From assembly GCF_005519465.1 (NCBI RefSeq), contig NZ_CP027858.1:4402001-4466000 (forward strand): a stretch of 64,000 nt of DNA, in the 5' to 3' direction. Shown piece after piece: positions 27,546-36,962 of this stretch. A program made the position numbers and the translations under genes. The first letter of the stretch is position 1, and each line of letters begins with the position of its first letter. The DNA comes from Streptomyces clavuligerus. GTDB lineage: Bacteria > Actinomycetota > Actinomycetes > Streptomycetales > Streptomycetaceae. A model generated the notes under the pieces. It was not told the DNA's origin, ran no database searches, and saw nothing but the letters and a program-made list of their open reading frames with translations.

Positions 27546-28745
27546 TTATGGCGCGCTCCGCTGCCCGGGCAGGCTGGGACGCCCGTGGCCCGCCGCATAG
27601 GCGCCGGACGGAGGCTTCCCCAGCTCAGGAGGGACGGACGAGGGCCCGCCCGGACCTGCCGCGGCTGCCGCCGTACGTCTCGCCTGGACCGGTACCACCG
27701 AGTCCACCAGTGACGCCGGGGCGGAGTCGCCCTGGGGCCTGCGCACCCGGTAGGCCGCCCGGTAGGCCGCCGGGGACGAGCCGAGCTGCCTGCGGAAGTG
27801 TCCGCGCAGCGCCACCGGCGAACGGAAGCCGCAGCGCCCCGCGACCTCGTCCACGGAGTAGTCCGACGTCTCCAGGAGCCGCTGCGCCTGGAGCACCCGC
27901 TGAGTGATCAGCCACTGGAGCGGAGCACTGCCGGTGAGTGAGCGGAATCGCCGGTCGAACGTCCGTCGGCTCATGTACGCCCTGGCCGCCAGCGTCTCCA
28001 CGTCGAACTGCTCGTGAAGATGTTCCAGCGCCCAGGAGACGACCTCGGCCAGCGGGTCCGACCCGATTTCCTCTGGTAAAGACCTGTCCAGGTAGCGCTC
28101 CTGACCGCCGCTGCGCCGGGGCGGTACGACCAGCCTGCGGGCGAGCGCCCCGGCGGCCTCGGTGCCGTGGTCGGTGCGCACGATGTGCAGACAGAGGTCG
28201 ATGCCCGCCGCCGTGCCGGCCGAGGTGAGCACATCGCCGTCGTCGACGAACAGCTCCCGCGGATCGACATGGACGGACGGATACCGCTTGGCCAGCGTCG
28301 GCGCGTACATCCAGTGCGTCGTCGCGGGCCTGCCGTCCAGCAGTCCGGCGGCGGCGAGGACGAACGCCCCCGTGCACAGTCCGACTATCCGCGCTCCTTC
28401 CTCGTGCGCGCGACGCAGCGCGTCGAGCGCTTCCGGCGGTGGCGGCGATGTGATGGACCGCCATGCCGGTACGACGACCGTGCCCGCTCTGCCGATGGCC
28501 TCCAGGCCGTACGGTGCGGTCAGTTCGAGACCGCCGGTGGTCCGCAGCGGCCCTTCCTCGCCCGCGCACACGAGCAGTCGGTAGCGAGGAACTCCGGCGT
28601 CCTGACGGTCGATTCCGAACACCGAGAGCGGGATGGAACTCTCAAAAATGGGGCCGCCACTGAAGAGCAGCACGGCGACGACTTCCCGGCGCCGGCGCCC
28701 CGAGAGCTTCCGTGCCGCCTCCGGTGCGGCGGAGTCCTGACTCAT
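27546..28745 (-). CDS. adpA: AdpA (BldH), AraC/XylS-family master regulator
   Basis: A 399-aa central activator of aerial growth and secondary metabolism. The N-terminal ThiJ/PfpI/DJ-1-like dimerisation domain (about 22-205; VAVLLFSGGPIFESSIPLSVFGID, IVGLCTGAFVLAAAGLLDGR) is followed by two AraC helix-turn-helices (about 240-340; LAARAYMSRRTFDRRF, VDEVAGRCGFRSP). Leu223, in the linker (RSLPEEIG), is encoded by TTA (28077-28079 on the minus strand), the rare codon read by the bldA tRNA, so translation is developmentally gated. The C-terminal about 60 residues are low complexity. The untranslated/regulatory region upstream is long, as expected for adpA. Confidence 0.96.
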   Translation of the reverse strand: MSQDSAAPEAARKLSGRRRREVVAVLLFSGGPIFESSIPLSVFGIDRQDAGVPRYRLLVCAGEEGPLRTTGGLELTAPYGLEAIGRAGTVVVPAWRSITSPPPPEALDALRRAHEEGARIVGLCTGAFVLAAAGLLDGRPATTHWMYAPTLAKRYPSVHVDPRELFVDDGDVLTSAGTAAGIDLCLHIVRTDHGTEAAGALARRLVVPPRRSGGQERYLDRSLPEEIGSDPLAEVVSWALEHLHEQFDVETLAARAYMSRRTFDRRFRSLTGSAPLQWLITQRVLQAQRLLETSDYSVDEVAGRCGFRSPVALRGHFRRQLGSSPAAYRAAYRVRRPQGDSAPASLVDSVVPVQARRTAAAAAGPGGPSSVPPELGKPPSGAYAAGHGRPSLPGQRSAP

Positions 28746-29131
28746 GACGCTAAGCCCCCCTCGGTATTCGCGTCTCCCCGTTCGTTTCGGGCCTTTCGCT
28801 CCTGCACGTTTCCCCTCGGTTTTGCACGAGTTACGAGCCTTCGATACCCAAGATCGAATCTACTGTGTCCCGTGACGCCGCCGTGACAAGTTCGGCATGC
28901 CCCGCTATGTCTCCATGAGAACTTGGCGCGAAGCATTCGATCACGAAGCGTTCCACTCGCGGGCCCCGCAGGGAAGTCCGCCTCCCGCGCATGGCCCGTC
29001 CCCATAGGGTGCGGGGGACGCCTTTGCCCCTTCCCTTCCAGGTGACAAGGGGGTAGTCCGGTCATTTCCCCAAGGGATGGGTACCGGCGCGAAGTTGGCT
29101 GAAATTATACGGGTGCGAGCGTGCGAATGGG
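28746..29131 (-). promoter_or_regulatory. adpA upstream control region
   Basis: These 386 bp are less GC-rich than their surroundings and carry no gene. tggcgcgaag at 28924-28933 fits the AdpA site consensus TGGCSNGWWY in nine of ten positions, consistent with the known autoregulation of adpA in the genus. I cannot place the promoter itself with confidence. Confidence 0.45.
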
Positions 29132-29602
29132 TCAGTCGCGCGGGGTGCGCCCGCCTCCGTGGCGGCCTGTGCGGCGCCGTGCCGGGGTGTCACGTGTCCT
29201 GCGGTGGTGGCCACCGGGCCCGGTGCGCCGTCCGGTCCGTCCCGTTCGGCCGGGGTCCGGCGGGGGAGCGGCGCCGCCCGGGGCCGCGTGGGCGCCCCGT
29301 CCGGCCCGGCGCTCCGCGTACCGCAGCGCCGCCCGGCAGGCGGTGGTCAGGGCGGCGAGCCCGAGTGCCGCCGTCATGGCGTCGCCCGCCGGGTATCCGT
29401 ATCCGACAAGGGCGACGGGGACGAGCAGACAGCCGAAGGCCGCCCAGCGCACCAGTTCGCCCACGGGGTCGCCGGGGGCGGCGCGGCGGCCGGGGCGGGC
29501 GGTGGCGGAGGGCCCGGGCGGAGCGTCCCCGGCCGGGCGCGCGGGGGCGGGGCGGGCACCGCGGGCCCGGCCCCGGGGGCGGTGGGACGCTGGTTCGGGC
29601 AC
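29132..29602 (-). CDS. Small membrane protein of unknown function
   Basis: A 156-aa protein with Pro/Arg-rich ends and two hydrophobic segments, WAAFGCLLVPVALVGYGYPAG and AMTAALGLAALTTACRAAL, about residues 53-95. GTG 29602 has GAGGAG 5 nt upstream, which is the main support for it. The flanking tails are low complexity and basic, so the protein would sit in the membrane with charged cytoplasmic ends. It reads in the same direction as adpA and ends about 390 nt before it. No family recognised. Confidence 0.5.
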   Translation of the reverse strand: MPEPASHRPRGRARGARPAPARPAGDAPPGPSATARPGRRAAPGDPVGELVRWAAFGCLLVPVALVGYGYPAGDAMTAALGLAALTTACRAALRYAERRAGRGAHAAPGGAAPPPDPGRTGRTGRRTGPGGHHRRTRDTPARRRTGRHGGGRTPRD

Positions 29603-30429
29603 ACGGGCTCCTCGGGCCTCGGGGGTGACCGAGGTGCCAACGAGGAATGGAGCCTTCCGGTCACTGCGGCACGGGGTGCCGCGCGAGGGCCGTCGGGGGG
29701 AGCCGAATACGGCCGGACCGTGACGCCGCCGCGCAGGCCGCCGCCGTCCACCGGCCCGGACCGGCGGGAGGGGTGCGGACCCGCCTCCGGGTGTGTGCGG
29801 CTTTGCCACCGTGATCCTTTCTCCGGCCGGATGCGGACGTTCTCCGTCCGCCCGCTTCCAGCCGCCGCGTCCTTTCCCCGTCCCCTTCCCGGCCGCTCCG
29901 CCGTGGAATCCGGCCGCGCCCCGCCGTGTCGCTGTGTGTGCGTTCGTGTCCGTACGGTGTCCGTCCTGGCCGGGTCGCGTGTCGTTTCCGGAGCCGGGGT
30001 CAGGGACTCCATGCCCTCGACGGCGCGCCGCCCCGGCCCCGGGCGGTGGCCGCTCGCCCGCCCCGGGCCCGGCCGCGCACCGGCCCGGCGGGCGCACCCC
30101 GTCCGGGCGCCGTCGGCGCACTGTCCCGGTGCGCCCGGTGATGGCCAGGAAATCCTGGATGTCCGGTGTGTCGTGGTGAAAGCGCGGTCGCGCCGCCGGA
30201 GTCGGGCCGGGGGCCGCACCGGAGTGGCACCGGGGTCGCGCCGGAGCGCCGTCGACGCCGTGCGCGGGCGGCTGTAGACGCCATGCGGCATTGCCATACG
30301 GCACGACCTCAGGCATGCTCCCTGGGACGCGCGATTGGGCCGAGCGGCCCTGGGCAGGAGAGGAGTGTCGCCGTACCCTTACGGGTAAGGGACAGGGAAG
30401 ATGATTCCCGGACACAACAGTCTGTCGCC
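29603..30429. other. 827-bp region without a convincing gene
   Basis: Long open frames here on both strands code only for Arg/Pro/Gly/Ala-rich sequence without conserved motifs or ribosome sites. The right end holds the promoter region of the universal stress gene, including a palindrome at 30376. Confidence 0.5.
30376..30391. promoter_or_regulatory. Palindrome upstream of the universal stress gene
   Basis: CCCTTACGGGTAAGGG is a perfect 7-bp inverted repeat around gg, 39 nt before the start codon at 30430. It is AT-rich in its centre relative to the surroundings and could be an operator. Cognate factor unknown. Confidence 0.45.
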
Positions 30430-30993
30430 ATGTCGATCCCTCAACCGAGGACTTTCTTCGCCGAGACACCGATGGCAGGTCACGAGATCCCCGAACCCGC
30501 GGACCGCAAGCAGATCGCCGATCCCACGGCGGAACTGCGGGCGGCGGAAGAGTCACGCCATCCCTGCGACCCCGCCTTCCGGCACGGCGTCGTGGTCGGA
30601 TTCGACGGTTCGACCTCCAGCGAGCGCGCATTGGCCTACGCCATTGGCATGGCCCGGCGTTCCGGTTCCGGTCTGATCATCGTTCATGTCGCCAACCGGC
30701 TGCCCACCACGGTCTGGGCGGGGTGCGAGCCGCCCGTCTTCGTCGATGTCCCCGACCACCGCACCGAGGTGCTGGGGCTGGAGCTGGCCTGCGCCGACTA
30801 TCTCGCCGAGGTCCCGTGGATCCTGGTGGAGCGCGGCGGGGACATCTGCCATGAACTGGAGGAAGTCGGCCGGGAGTACTCCGCCGACGCGATCGTGGTC
30901 GGCTCCACCCATGGCATCGTGGGCCGGATCTTCGGCTCGGTCGCGGGACGGCTCGCCCGGCGCGCCCAGCGCCCCGTCGTCGTCATCCCCTGA
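30430..30993 (+). CDS. Universal stress protein (UspA family)
   Basis: A 187-aa single-domain Usp. The fold runs from HGVVVGFDGSTSSERALAYA (about 54-73) to the nucleotide-binding end motif VVGSTHGIVGRIFGSVAGRL followed by RPVVVIP, which matches ATP-binding Usp proteins (G-2x-G-9x-G-S/T). The first about 50 residues are an extra leader (ETPMAGHEIPEPADR). Start ATG 30430 has only a weak site; ATG 30475 is possible. Such proteins help survival during stress or hypoxia. Confidence 0.85.
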   Translation: MSIPQPRTFFAETPMAGHEIPEPADRKQIADPTAELRAAEESRHPCDPAFRHGVVVGFDGSTSSERALAYAIGMARRSGSGLIIVHVANRLPTTVWAGCEPPVFVDVPDHRTEVLGLELACADYLAEVPWILVERGGDICHELEEVGREYSADAIVVGSTHGIVGRIFGSVAGRLARRAQRPVVVIP

Positions 30994-31115
30994 GCCCGTT
31001 CACCCTCTGAGTCCGTTCACCCCCGGGCCCGTTTCCGCCCGTTGAGCCCGGCTCTCCCGGAAGCCCGTTCGGCCCCGCTCCTGTGCGCCCGCCGGCCCGG
31101 ACTGACGCCCGGTCA

Positions 31116-31146
31116 ACTCCCCCCGCCCCGCACGGATGGGGGGAGT
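31116..31146. terminator. Hairpin between usp and glmS (convergent)
   Basis: ACTCCCCCC (31116-31124) pairs perfectly with GGGGGGAGT (31138-31146). It can end the rightward usp and the leftward glmS transcripts. Confidence 0.6.
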
Positions 31147-31164
31147 CGAGCGGGCCCGTCCGGT

Positions 31165-32982
31165 CTACTCGACCGTGACCGACTTCGCCAGATTGCGCGG
31201 CTTGTCGATGTCCCGGCCCATCGCCAGCGCCGTGTGGTACGCGAAGAGCTGGAGCGGGATGCCCATGAGGATCGGGTCCAGCTCGTTCTCGTTCTTCGGC
31301 ACGACGATGGTGTGGTCCGCCTTCTCCTGCTCCCGGTGGGCCACCGCGAGGATGCGCCCGCTGCGCGCCTTGATCTCCTCCAGCGCCGCCCGGTTCTTCT
31401 CCAGCAGATCGTCGTCCGGCACGATCGCCACCGTCGGCAGCGCCGGCTCGATCAGCGCCAGCGGACCGTGCTTCAGCTCGGACGCCGGGTACGCCTCGGC
31501 GTGGATGTAGGAGATCTCCTTCAGCTTCAGCGACGCCTCAAGGGCCACCGGGTAGCCGCGCACCCGGCCGATGAACATCATCGACTGGGCCCCGGCGTAC
31601 TCCTCCGCCAGCTTCTTGATGTCGTCCTCGGCCTGGAGGATCTCGGTGATCTGCTCCGGCAGCCTGCGCAGCCCCTCGATGATCCGCTTGCCCTCGGCGA
31701 CGGAGAGGTCCCGGACGCGGCCGAGGTGCAGTGCGAGCAGCGCGAAGGCGACGACCGTGTTGGTGAAGCACTTCGTGGAGACGACGCAGACCTCGGGCCC
31801 GGCGTGCACATAGGTGCCGCCGTCGGCCTCGCGGGCGATCGCGGAGCCGACCACGTTGACCACGCCCAGCACCCGGGCGCCCTTGCGCTTCAGCTCCTGG
31901 ACGGCGGCGAGCACGTCATACGTCTCGCCGGACTGGGAGACCGCGACATAGAGGGTGTCGGGGTCCACGACCGGGTTGCGGTAGCGGAACTCGGAGGCGG
32001 GCTCGGCGTCCGCCGGGATACGGGCCAGCGACTCGATCAGTCCGGCGCCGATCAGTCCGGCGTGGTACGAGGTGCCGCAGCCGAGGATCTTCACCCGGCG
32101 GATGGAGCGGGCCTCGCGGGCGTCCAGGTTGAGCCCGCCCAGGTGCACGGTGGAGAAGCGGTCGTCGATCCGGCCGCGCAGCACCCGGTCCACAGCGTCG
32201 GGCTGCTCGCAGATCTCCTTGTGCATATAGGTGTCGTGGCCGCCCATGTCGTACGACTCGGCCTCCCACTCCACGGTGGTCGGCGTGGCGGTCGTGGTCG
32301 AGCCCTCCGTGGTGTACGTACGGAAGTCGTCGGCCTTGAGGGTGGCCATCTCGCCGTCGTCGAGGGTGACGATCTGGCGGGTGTGGGCGACCAGCGCGGC
32401 GACGTCGGAGGCGACGAACATCTCCTTCTCGCCGATGCCCAGGACCACGGGGGAGCCATTGCGGGCGACCACGATGCGGTCGTTGAAGTCGGCGTGCATC
32501 ACGGCGATGCCGTAGGTGCCCTCGACCACCTTGAGCGCGTGCCGGACCTTCTCCTCCAGGGTCTCGGCGGCGGAGCGGGCGATCAGATGGGTCAGGACCT
32601 CGGTGTCGGTCTCGGAGGCGAAGACGACGCCCTCCGCCTCCAGCCGGGCGCGCAGCTCGGCGGCGTTGTCGATGATCCCGTTGTGGACGACGGCGACCTC
32701 GCCGCCGGTGGAGAGGTGGGGGTGGGCGTTCTCGTCGCTGGGGGCGCCGTGGGTGGCCCAGCGGGTGTGGGCGATGCCGGTGGTCCCGGCGAAGCGCTTG
32801 GGGACCCGGGCCTCCAGGTCGCGGACCCGGCCCTTGGCCTTGACCATCCGCAGTCCGCCGCCCCGGGGGCCGGTGATCACCAGACCGGCGGAGTCGTACC
32901 CCCGGTACTCCAGCCGCTGGAGCCCTTCCAGCAGCAGCGGCGCCACATCACGCTTGCCGATATATCCGACAATTCCGCACAT
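31165..32982 (-). CDS. glmS: Glutamine--fructose-6-phosphate aminotransferase
   Basis: A 605-aa enzyme that makes glucosamine-6-phosphate from fructose-6-phosphate and glutamine, the first step to UDP-GlcNAc for peptidoglycan. The N-terminal glutaminase domain begins MCGIVGYIG with nucleophile Cys2 and contains HTRWATHGAPSDENAHPH; two SIS domains follow, with GCGTSYHAGLIG and VSQSGETYDVLAA. The C-terminal DKPRNLAKSVTVE end is canonical. Start ATG 32982 follows GGAGGGGC. No ribozyme-like glmS leader is visible in the 140 bp upstream. Links amino-sugar supply with the chitinase region's products. Confidence 0.96.
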   Translation of the reverse strand: MCGIVGYIGKRDVAPLLLEGLQRLEYRGYDSAGLVITGPRGGGLRMVKAKGRVRDLEARVPKRFAGTTGIAHTRWATHGAPSDENAHPHLSTGGEVAVVHNGIIDNAAELRARLEAEGVVFASETDTEVLTHLIARSAAETLEEKVRHALKVVEGTYGIAVMHADFNDRIVVARNGSPVVLGIGEKEMFVASDVAALVAHTRQIVTLDDGEMATLKADDFRTYTTEGSTTTATPTTVEWEAESYDMGGHDTYMHKEICEQPDAVDRVLRGRIDDRFSTVHLGGLNLDAREARSIRRVKILGCGTSYHAGLIGAGLIESLARIPADAEPASEFRYRNPVVDPDTLYVAVSQSGETYDVLAAVQELKRKGARVLGVVNVVGSAIAREADGGTYVHAGPEVCVVSTKCFTNTVVAFALLALHLGRVRDLSVAEGKRIIEGLRRLPEQITEILQAEDDIKKLAEEYAGAQSMMFIGRVRGYPVALEASLKLKEISYIHAEAYPASELKHGPLALIEPALPTVAIVPDDDLLEKNRAALEEIKARSGRILAVAHREQEKADHTIVVPKNENELDPILMGIPLQLFAYHTALAMGRDIDKPRNLAKSVTVE

Positions 32983-33123
32983 AAGATTCTGCCCCTCCGT
33001 GGATCATCGCCGGATGATCCGTAGCTCGCTGACCGATCCATGGCCGGAAGCGCCCGAGCCGCGCCGCACCGGGCGGCCCGCGCCGTTCCGCCGGATCGTC
33101 CGGGCCGTTTCCGGCCGCCCGGC

Positions 33124-33438
33124 TCAGCCGTAGACGATGCGGCGCAACTGCCGGAGCGACAGCTCCGGAGGCGCCACGGCGCGGTGCGGCAGCTCGGCCG
33201 CGATCCGCTCGAAGATCTCCGCGTTCGCCAGGCCGCCGGACTGGAGCTCCCGGTGGCGGCGGCGTACGTAGTCCTCCGTGCGCTCGTCGAAGTACGCCAG
33301 CACATCCAGCACCACCCGGGCCGCCTCGCCGCGCCGGAGCGCGGTACTGCGGACCAGATGGTCTATGAGGTCGTCGTGCGACGTCGCCGTCGGCGGCGTC
33401 GAGGGTGGCACACGACCGGGCCGGTGTTGTTCGAGCAC
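33124..33438 (-). CDS. Small conserved actinobacterial protein (unknown)
   Basis: About 104 aa, largely helical: HDDLIDHLVRSTALRRGEAARVV, VLAYFDERTEDYVRRRHREL, NAEIFERIAAELPHRAVAPP and LSLRQLRRIVYG. The ending RQLRRIVYG is a pattern I associate with short Streptomyces proteins near glmS. The start is uncertain (GTG 33438, GTG 33411 or TTG 33474), as none has a good ribosome site. The stop at 33124 is 141 nt before glmS, same direction. No function proposed. Confidence 0.7.
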   Translation of the reverse strand: MLEQHRPGRVPPSTPPTATSHDDLIDHLVRSTALRRGEAARVVLDVLAYFDERTEDYVRRRHRELQSGGLANAEIFERIAAELPHRAVAPPELSLRQLRRIVYG

Positions 33439-33506
33439 TCGTAGATACTGCGGGCCGGATCGGGGGTTGTGCAAGATTTCTGCCCGATTCCGGGCAGGAT
33501 TCCGTC

Positions 33507-34394
33507 TTAGAGGCGGGTGAGGATCGCCTGTTTGGCCGTGGCGAACTCATCGTCGGTGAGCACACCGCTGCGGTGCAGCTCCCCCAGCTCCCGCAGCCGC
33601 CGCAGCAGGACGTCATGATCGGCGGCGTCGGCCCCGGTGCCCGCCTCGGCGGCCTGGGCGGCGGGCAGGACCGGCGTCGTGCCCTTGGCGCTCCCGTACG
33701 GATGCGGCAGCCGGGCCACCACGGCGGCGGCGACCAGCGCCATCAGCGGGTCCTTGCGGAAGCCCCACAGCTCCACGGCGTGCGGGTCGTACTTCGGCGG
33801 GGCGGTCGTCGCCGACCGGGTCACGGTGAAGCGCAGATAACCGTTGTCGAGCCCGGAGGGCGGCAGCCACTCGACCGCCTCCACGTCCTCCACCAGGATC
33901 GTCCGGGGCCCGCCCGACGCCTTGGACTCCTGGGTCTTCCAGTTCCACGAAAGTCTGATCTGCTCCCCGTCGAAGGAGACCGTGCCGTCCCCGGCGCCCA
34001 CGGTGATCGGCAGCGAGGGCCCCCGCAGCAGATAGCGGTCCACCGGGTCGGCGGGGATCTGCTCCAGCATCAGCGCGTTCCGCACGGCGTCCACGAAGTA
34101 CTCGGCGGTCCCGGTCCGGTCGTTCTCGACGGTCAGGTGGTACGGGTCCGAGCCGTCGGTCAGATTGCTCCCGGTGATCTGGAGCAGCGGGTCGGCGCCG
34201 TTGCGCAGCCGCAGCCGCAGCCGCCCTCTCTTCTTCCCCGGCTCGAACGACACCCCGGCGACGGCAGCCAGCGGCACGGCCAGCTCGCCGAGCGTCTTGC
34301 GCAGCAGGCTCACCCCTTTGTCGGAGCCCGGCACGATGCGTACCGTCTCTCCGTCGAAGGTCCAGGTGCCGTCCTTCTGGATGATTTCTGCCAT
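33507..34394 (-). CDS. DUF4429-type protein with C-terminal SHOCT segment
   Basis: A 295-aa cytosolic protein made of two PH-like DUF4429 repeats (about 1-115 and 125-235; each with a GxxTFDGE/GTVSFDGE strand and a later EYFVDAVRN or PLMALVAAAVV helix), a linker, and a short C-terminal SHOCT motif (LRELGELHRSGVLTDDEFATAKQAIL, 270-294). SHOCT segments are thought to help oligomerise or localise proteins. Start ATG 34394. It stands alone after the des operon terminator. No enzymatic role is suggested by the sequence. Confidence 0.85.
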   Translation of the reverse strand: MAEIIQKDGTWTFDGETVRIVPGSDKGVSLLRKTLGELAVPLAAVAGVSFEPGKKRGRLRLRLRNGADPLLQITGSNLTDGSDPYHLTVENDRTGTAEYFVDAVRNALMLEQIPADPVDRYLLRGPSLPITVGAGDGTVSFDGEQIRLSWNWKTQESKASGGPRTILVEDVEAVEWLPPSGLDNGYLRFTVTRSATTAPPKYDPHAVELWGFRKDPLMALVAAAVVARLPHPYGSAKGTTPVLPAAQAAEAGTGADAADHDVLLRRLRELGELHRSGVLTDDEFATAKQAILTRL

Positions 34395-34496
34395 GAAGTG
34401 ATTCTTTCACCCCATCGGCCGATGGGGGATGCTCCCGGCACCGGAACGCCGGAACGCCGGACGGCCGGAGCACCGGACAGCCGGGAGCGGGGGGAC

Positions 34497-34530
34497 GGGC
34501 GCGCGTGAGGGACCGTTGTCACGCGCGCCC
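34497..34530 (-). terminator. Terminator of the desABCD operon
   Basis: Perfect 12-bp stem GGGCGCGCGTGA (34497-34508) and TCACGCGCGCCC (34519-34530), 6 nt past the desD stop. Confidence 0.85.
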
Positions 34531-34536
34531 GCCGTC

Positions 34537-36411
34537 TCAGGCGAGCCCCGCCAGGGGGTTCTTGAGGGTGCCGACGAGCTGGAGGGCGCCGGCCGGGTCG
34601 GCGAGATCCACCATCTGGGCGTTGTTCCTGAGCTGGAGCCGGTTGAGGCAGGAGAGCCGGAACTCCTCGGCGAACAGGTCGTACTCGGTGAACCGGTCCG
34701 CCAACTGGGGTACGGACTCCCGGTACGACCGGACGCACTGGGCCACCGCGCCCCAGAACTCCTCCTCCGACAGCCGCCCTTCACCGACGAGCGCCGCCGC
34801 GAGGAAGCGGAAGAAGCAGTCGAAGACATCCGTGAAGATCGACAGGAGCTTCATGTCCTCGGGGACCTCCACGCGGATCCGGTCCACGGTGGGCGGCAGC
34901 ACCGCGTTCGGGTCCATGACCGCGATCTCCTCGGCGATGTCCTTGAAGATCGCCCGGCTGACCGTGCCGTCCGCGCCGAGCACGAGGATCACATTCTCCC
35001 CGTGCGGCATGTAGACGAGGTCGTACGCGTAGAAGCTGTGCAGCACCGGGGTGAGGTAGGCGTGCAGATAGGGCCGCAGCCACTCCACCGCGTCCAGCCC
35101 CGACTCGTCGATCAGCGCGCCCGCGAAGGAGGCGCCCTCGTGGTCGGTGTGGAGCAGCGAGGCCATCGTCGCCAGCCGCTCGCCCTCCGCCAGGGTGGGC
35201 ACCGGGCTCTCCCGCCAGAGCGCGGCGAGCATCTTCCGGTACGGGGAGTAGCGGTCGGTGGCGGCCTCGTACGCGCGGTGGTGGTAGCCGATGGCCGCCC
35301 GCTCCCGGATGATCGAGAAACGGGCCTCCTTGAGGATGTCGTCCCGCTCGATCAACTGGGCCAGCCAGTCGTTGATGGCGGGGGTGGCCTTCATGTAGGC
35401 GGCCGAGAGTCCGCGCATGAAGCCCATGTTCAGGACCGACATCGCGGTCTTGACGTAGTGCTTCTCCGGTGCGCTGGTGTTGAAGAAGGTCCGGATGGAC
35501 TGCTGGGCGAGATAGTCGTCGTCGCCCTCGCCGAGCAGGACCAGGCGCTGCTGGGCCACCTCGGCGGCGAAGGTGATGGAGAGTTTGTTCCACCACTGCC
35601 AGGGGTGCACCGGCAGCAGCAGATACTCGGCCGGGTCCAGCTCCAGGGCCGTGAGCCGGGCCGTGAAGCGCTCGCGGGTGGCCTCGTTCAGCTCCTGGGC
35701 GACGAGGGTGTCGTAGTCGAGGCCCTCGCCCGAGGTGAACGCGGCGTGGTCGCGCCGGGCCGCCAGCCAGATCAGCCGGATCGGGTTCGCCGCCTCGGGG
35801 GCGTACGCGTGGTACTCGTGCACCCCGAAGCCGAGCCGCCCGTTGTTGGCGACGAAGCAGGGGTGGCCCTCGGTCATCCCGGTCTCGATGGCCTGGAAGC
35901 CGGAGCGGGCCAGCTCGGCGGAGGTCACCGGCTTCTTGGTGAGCTTGTAGGCGGTCCCGGAGACGGTGGAGGAGATCTCCTCCAGATAGACCGGGAGGAT
36001 CTGCTCGCTCAGCCCCAGGGAGGTGCGCAGCTCGGTGAAGAACTCCAGCGCGTCCAGCGGCAGCGGGGCGCCGTCGCGGTGCCTGCTGACGGAGGCGGCG
36101 TCGACCTGCCAGTGGTCGAGGGCGAAGCGGCGGGCGGTGAAGCGGTACTCGACCGTCCCGTCGTCGCTGAGCACACGGTACGCGCGGGACCCGGCCGCCT
36201 CGGCCGCCCCGTCGGCGACGGCCTCGGGGGTGAGGAGCCGCTCGTGGGAGAACTCGGCCAGCGCCTTGCGGATGAGCTGACGGCCGGCACGCTCCCACAG
36301 CTCGGGCGTGAGGTGGGTGACGGCCTCGGCGGCGTTCGTGCCGCTCATGCCCTGCATTCCGTTCGCTCCGTCCGTTCCGTTGCTGCTGTTGCTGCCGTTG
36401 AACGCGGTCAT
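34537..36411 (-). CDS. desD: Desferrioxamine synthetase DesD (NIS synthetase)
   Basis: A 624-aa NRPS-independent siderophore synthetase that uses ATP to join and cyclise three N-hydroxy-N-succinyl (or acyl) cadaverine units to desferrioxamine. IucA/IucC domain features: GHPCFVANNGRLGFG near residue 200, LPVHPWQWWNK, a conserved RTFFNTSAPEKHYVKTAMS region and HGENVILVL. The first about 27 residues are an Asn/Ser/Gly-rich tail. ATG 36411 overlaps the desC stop by 4 nt (ATGA). Last gene of desABCD, terminated by the hairpin at 34497. Confidence 0.96.
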   Translation of the reverse strand: MTAFNGSNSSNGTDGANGMQGMSGTNAAEAVTHLTPELWERAGRQLIRKALAEFSHERLLTPEAVADGAAEAAGSRAYRVLSDDGTVEYRFTARRFALDHWQVDAASVSRHRDGAPLPLDALEFFTELRTSLGLSEQILPVYLEEISSTVSGTAYKLTKKPVTSAELARSGFQAIETGMTEGHPCFVANNGRLGFGVHEYHAYAPEAANPIRLIWLAARRDHAAFTSGEGLDYDTLVAQELNEATRERFTARLTALELDPAEYLLLPVHPWQWWNKLSITFAAEVAQQRLVLLGEGDDDYLAQQSIRTFFNTSAPEKHYVKTAMSVLNMGFMRGLSAAYMKATPAINDWLAQLIERDDILKEARFSIIRERAAIGYHHRAYEAATDRYSPYRKMLAALWRESPVPTLAEGERLATMASLLHTDHEGASFAGALIDESGLDAVEWLRPYLHAYLTPVLHSFYAYDLVYMPHGENVILVLGADGTVSRAIFKDIAEEIAVMDPNAVLPPTVDRIRVEVPEDMKLLSIFTDVFDCFFRFLAAALVGEGRLSEEEFWGAVAQCVRSYRESVPQLADRFTEYDLFAEEFRLSCLNRLQLRNNAQMVDLADPAGALQLVGTLKNPLAGLA

Positions 36412-36962
36412 CGCGCGGCCCCCCGTATCGCCTCGCTGTGCGCGAAGTCCTCCCGGGTGCAGACGCTCAGCGAGGCGTCCTTCTCCGGCTTCTCGATCGT
36501 GTCGACCACGGTGAACCCGACATACGCGTTGAGGGCGTGCACGGCCGCGTTGCGGACGTCCGGCTCCACCACGACCCGGCGGGTCGCGGGATCGGCGAAC
36601 AGCTCCCGCATGACGGCGGTGATCACCGCGCGGGTGAAGCCGTGGACGGGGGTGTCGCTGGGCGCCACCAGGAAGTGCATACCGACGTCGCCGGGCTCGG
36701 GCTCGTACAGGCCGACCAGCTCCAGATGGTGCGGGTCGTACCGTTCCATCAGGAAGACGGGCTCCCCGTCGAGCAGTCCGACGAACGCGTGGTGGTGCTC
36801 ATGGGCGGTGATCGCCGTGTACTCGCGCTCGACGTCCTGGAGGCGGGCGTCCTGCATCATCCAGAACGCGGCCTTCGGATGGGTGACCCAGCCATGGATC
36901 AGCCTCGCGTCGGCGGCCGGGTCGAGCGGCCGTACCGTGAGGCGGTCGACGAGGGCGGTCAT
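36408..36962 (-). CDS. desC: N-hydroxycadaverine acyltransferase DesC
   Basis: A 184-aa GNAT-fold acyl-CoA transferase of the siderophore (IucB/RhbD-like) type that puts succinyl, acetyl or longer acyl groups on N-hydroxycadaverine. Visible: [46 protein letters not shown] and a [16 protein letters not shown] acyl-CoA helix region. It overlaps desB and desD by 4 nt on each side, so all are tightly coupled. Confidence 0.95.
   Translation of the reverse strand: MTALVDRLTVRPLDPAADARLIHGWVTHPKAAFWMMQDARLQDVEREYTAITAHEHHHAFVGLLDGEPVFLMERYDPHHLELVGLYEPEPGDVGMHFLVAPSDTPVHGFTRAVITAVMRELFADPATRRVVVEPDVRNAAVHALNAYVGFTVVDTIEKPEKDASLSVCTREDFAHSEAIRGAAR

Noticed and set aside
29603..30290. Genes on either strand between the small membrane protein and usp
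   Set aside because: Translations are low complexity with no conserved segment. I could not choose a frame or start.
30985..32982. glmS ribozyme/riboswitch upstream of glmS
   Set aside because: The 140 bp before the start codon show no pseudoknot-like core, and glmS ribozymes are not expected in Streptomyces.
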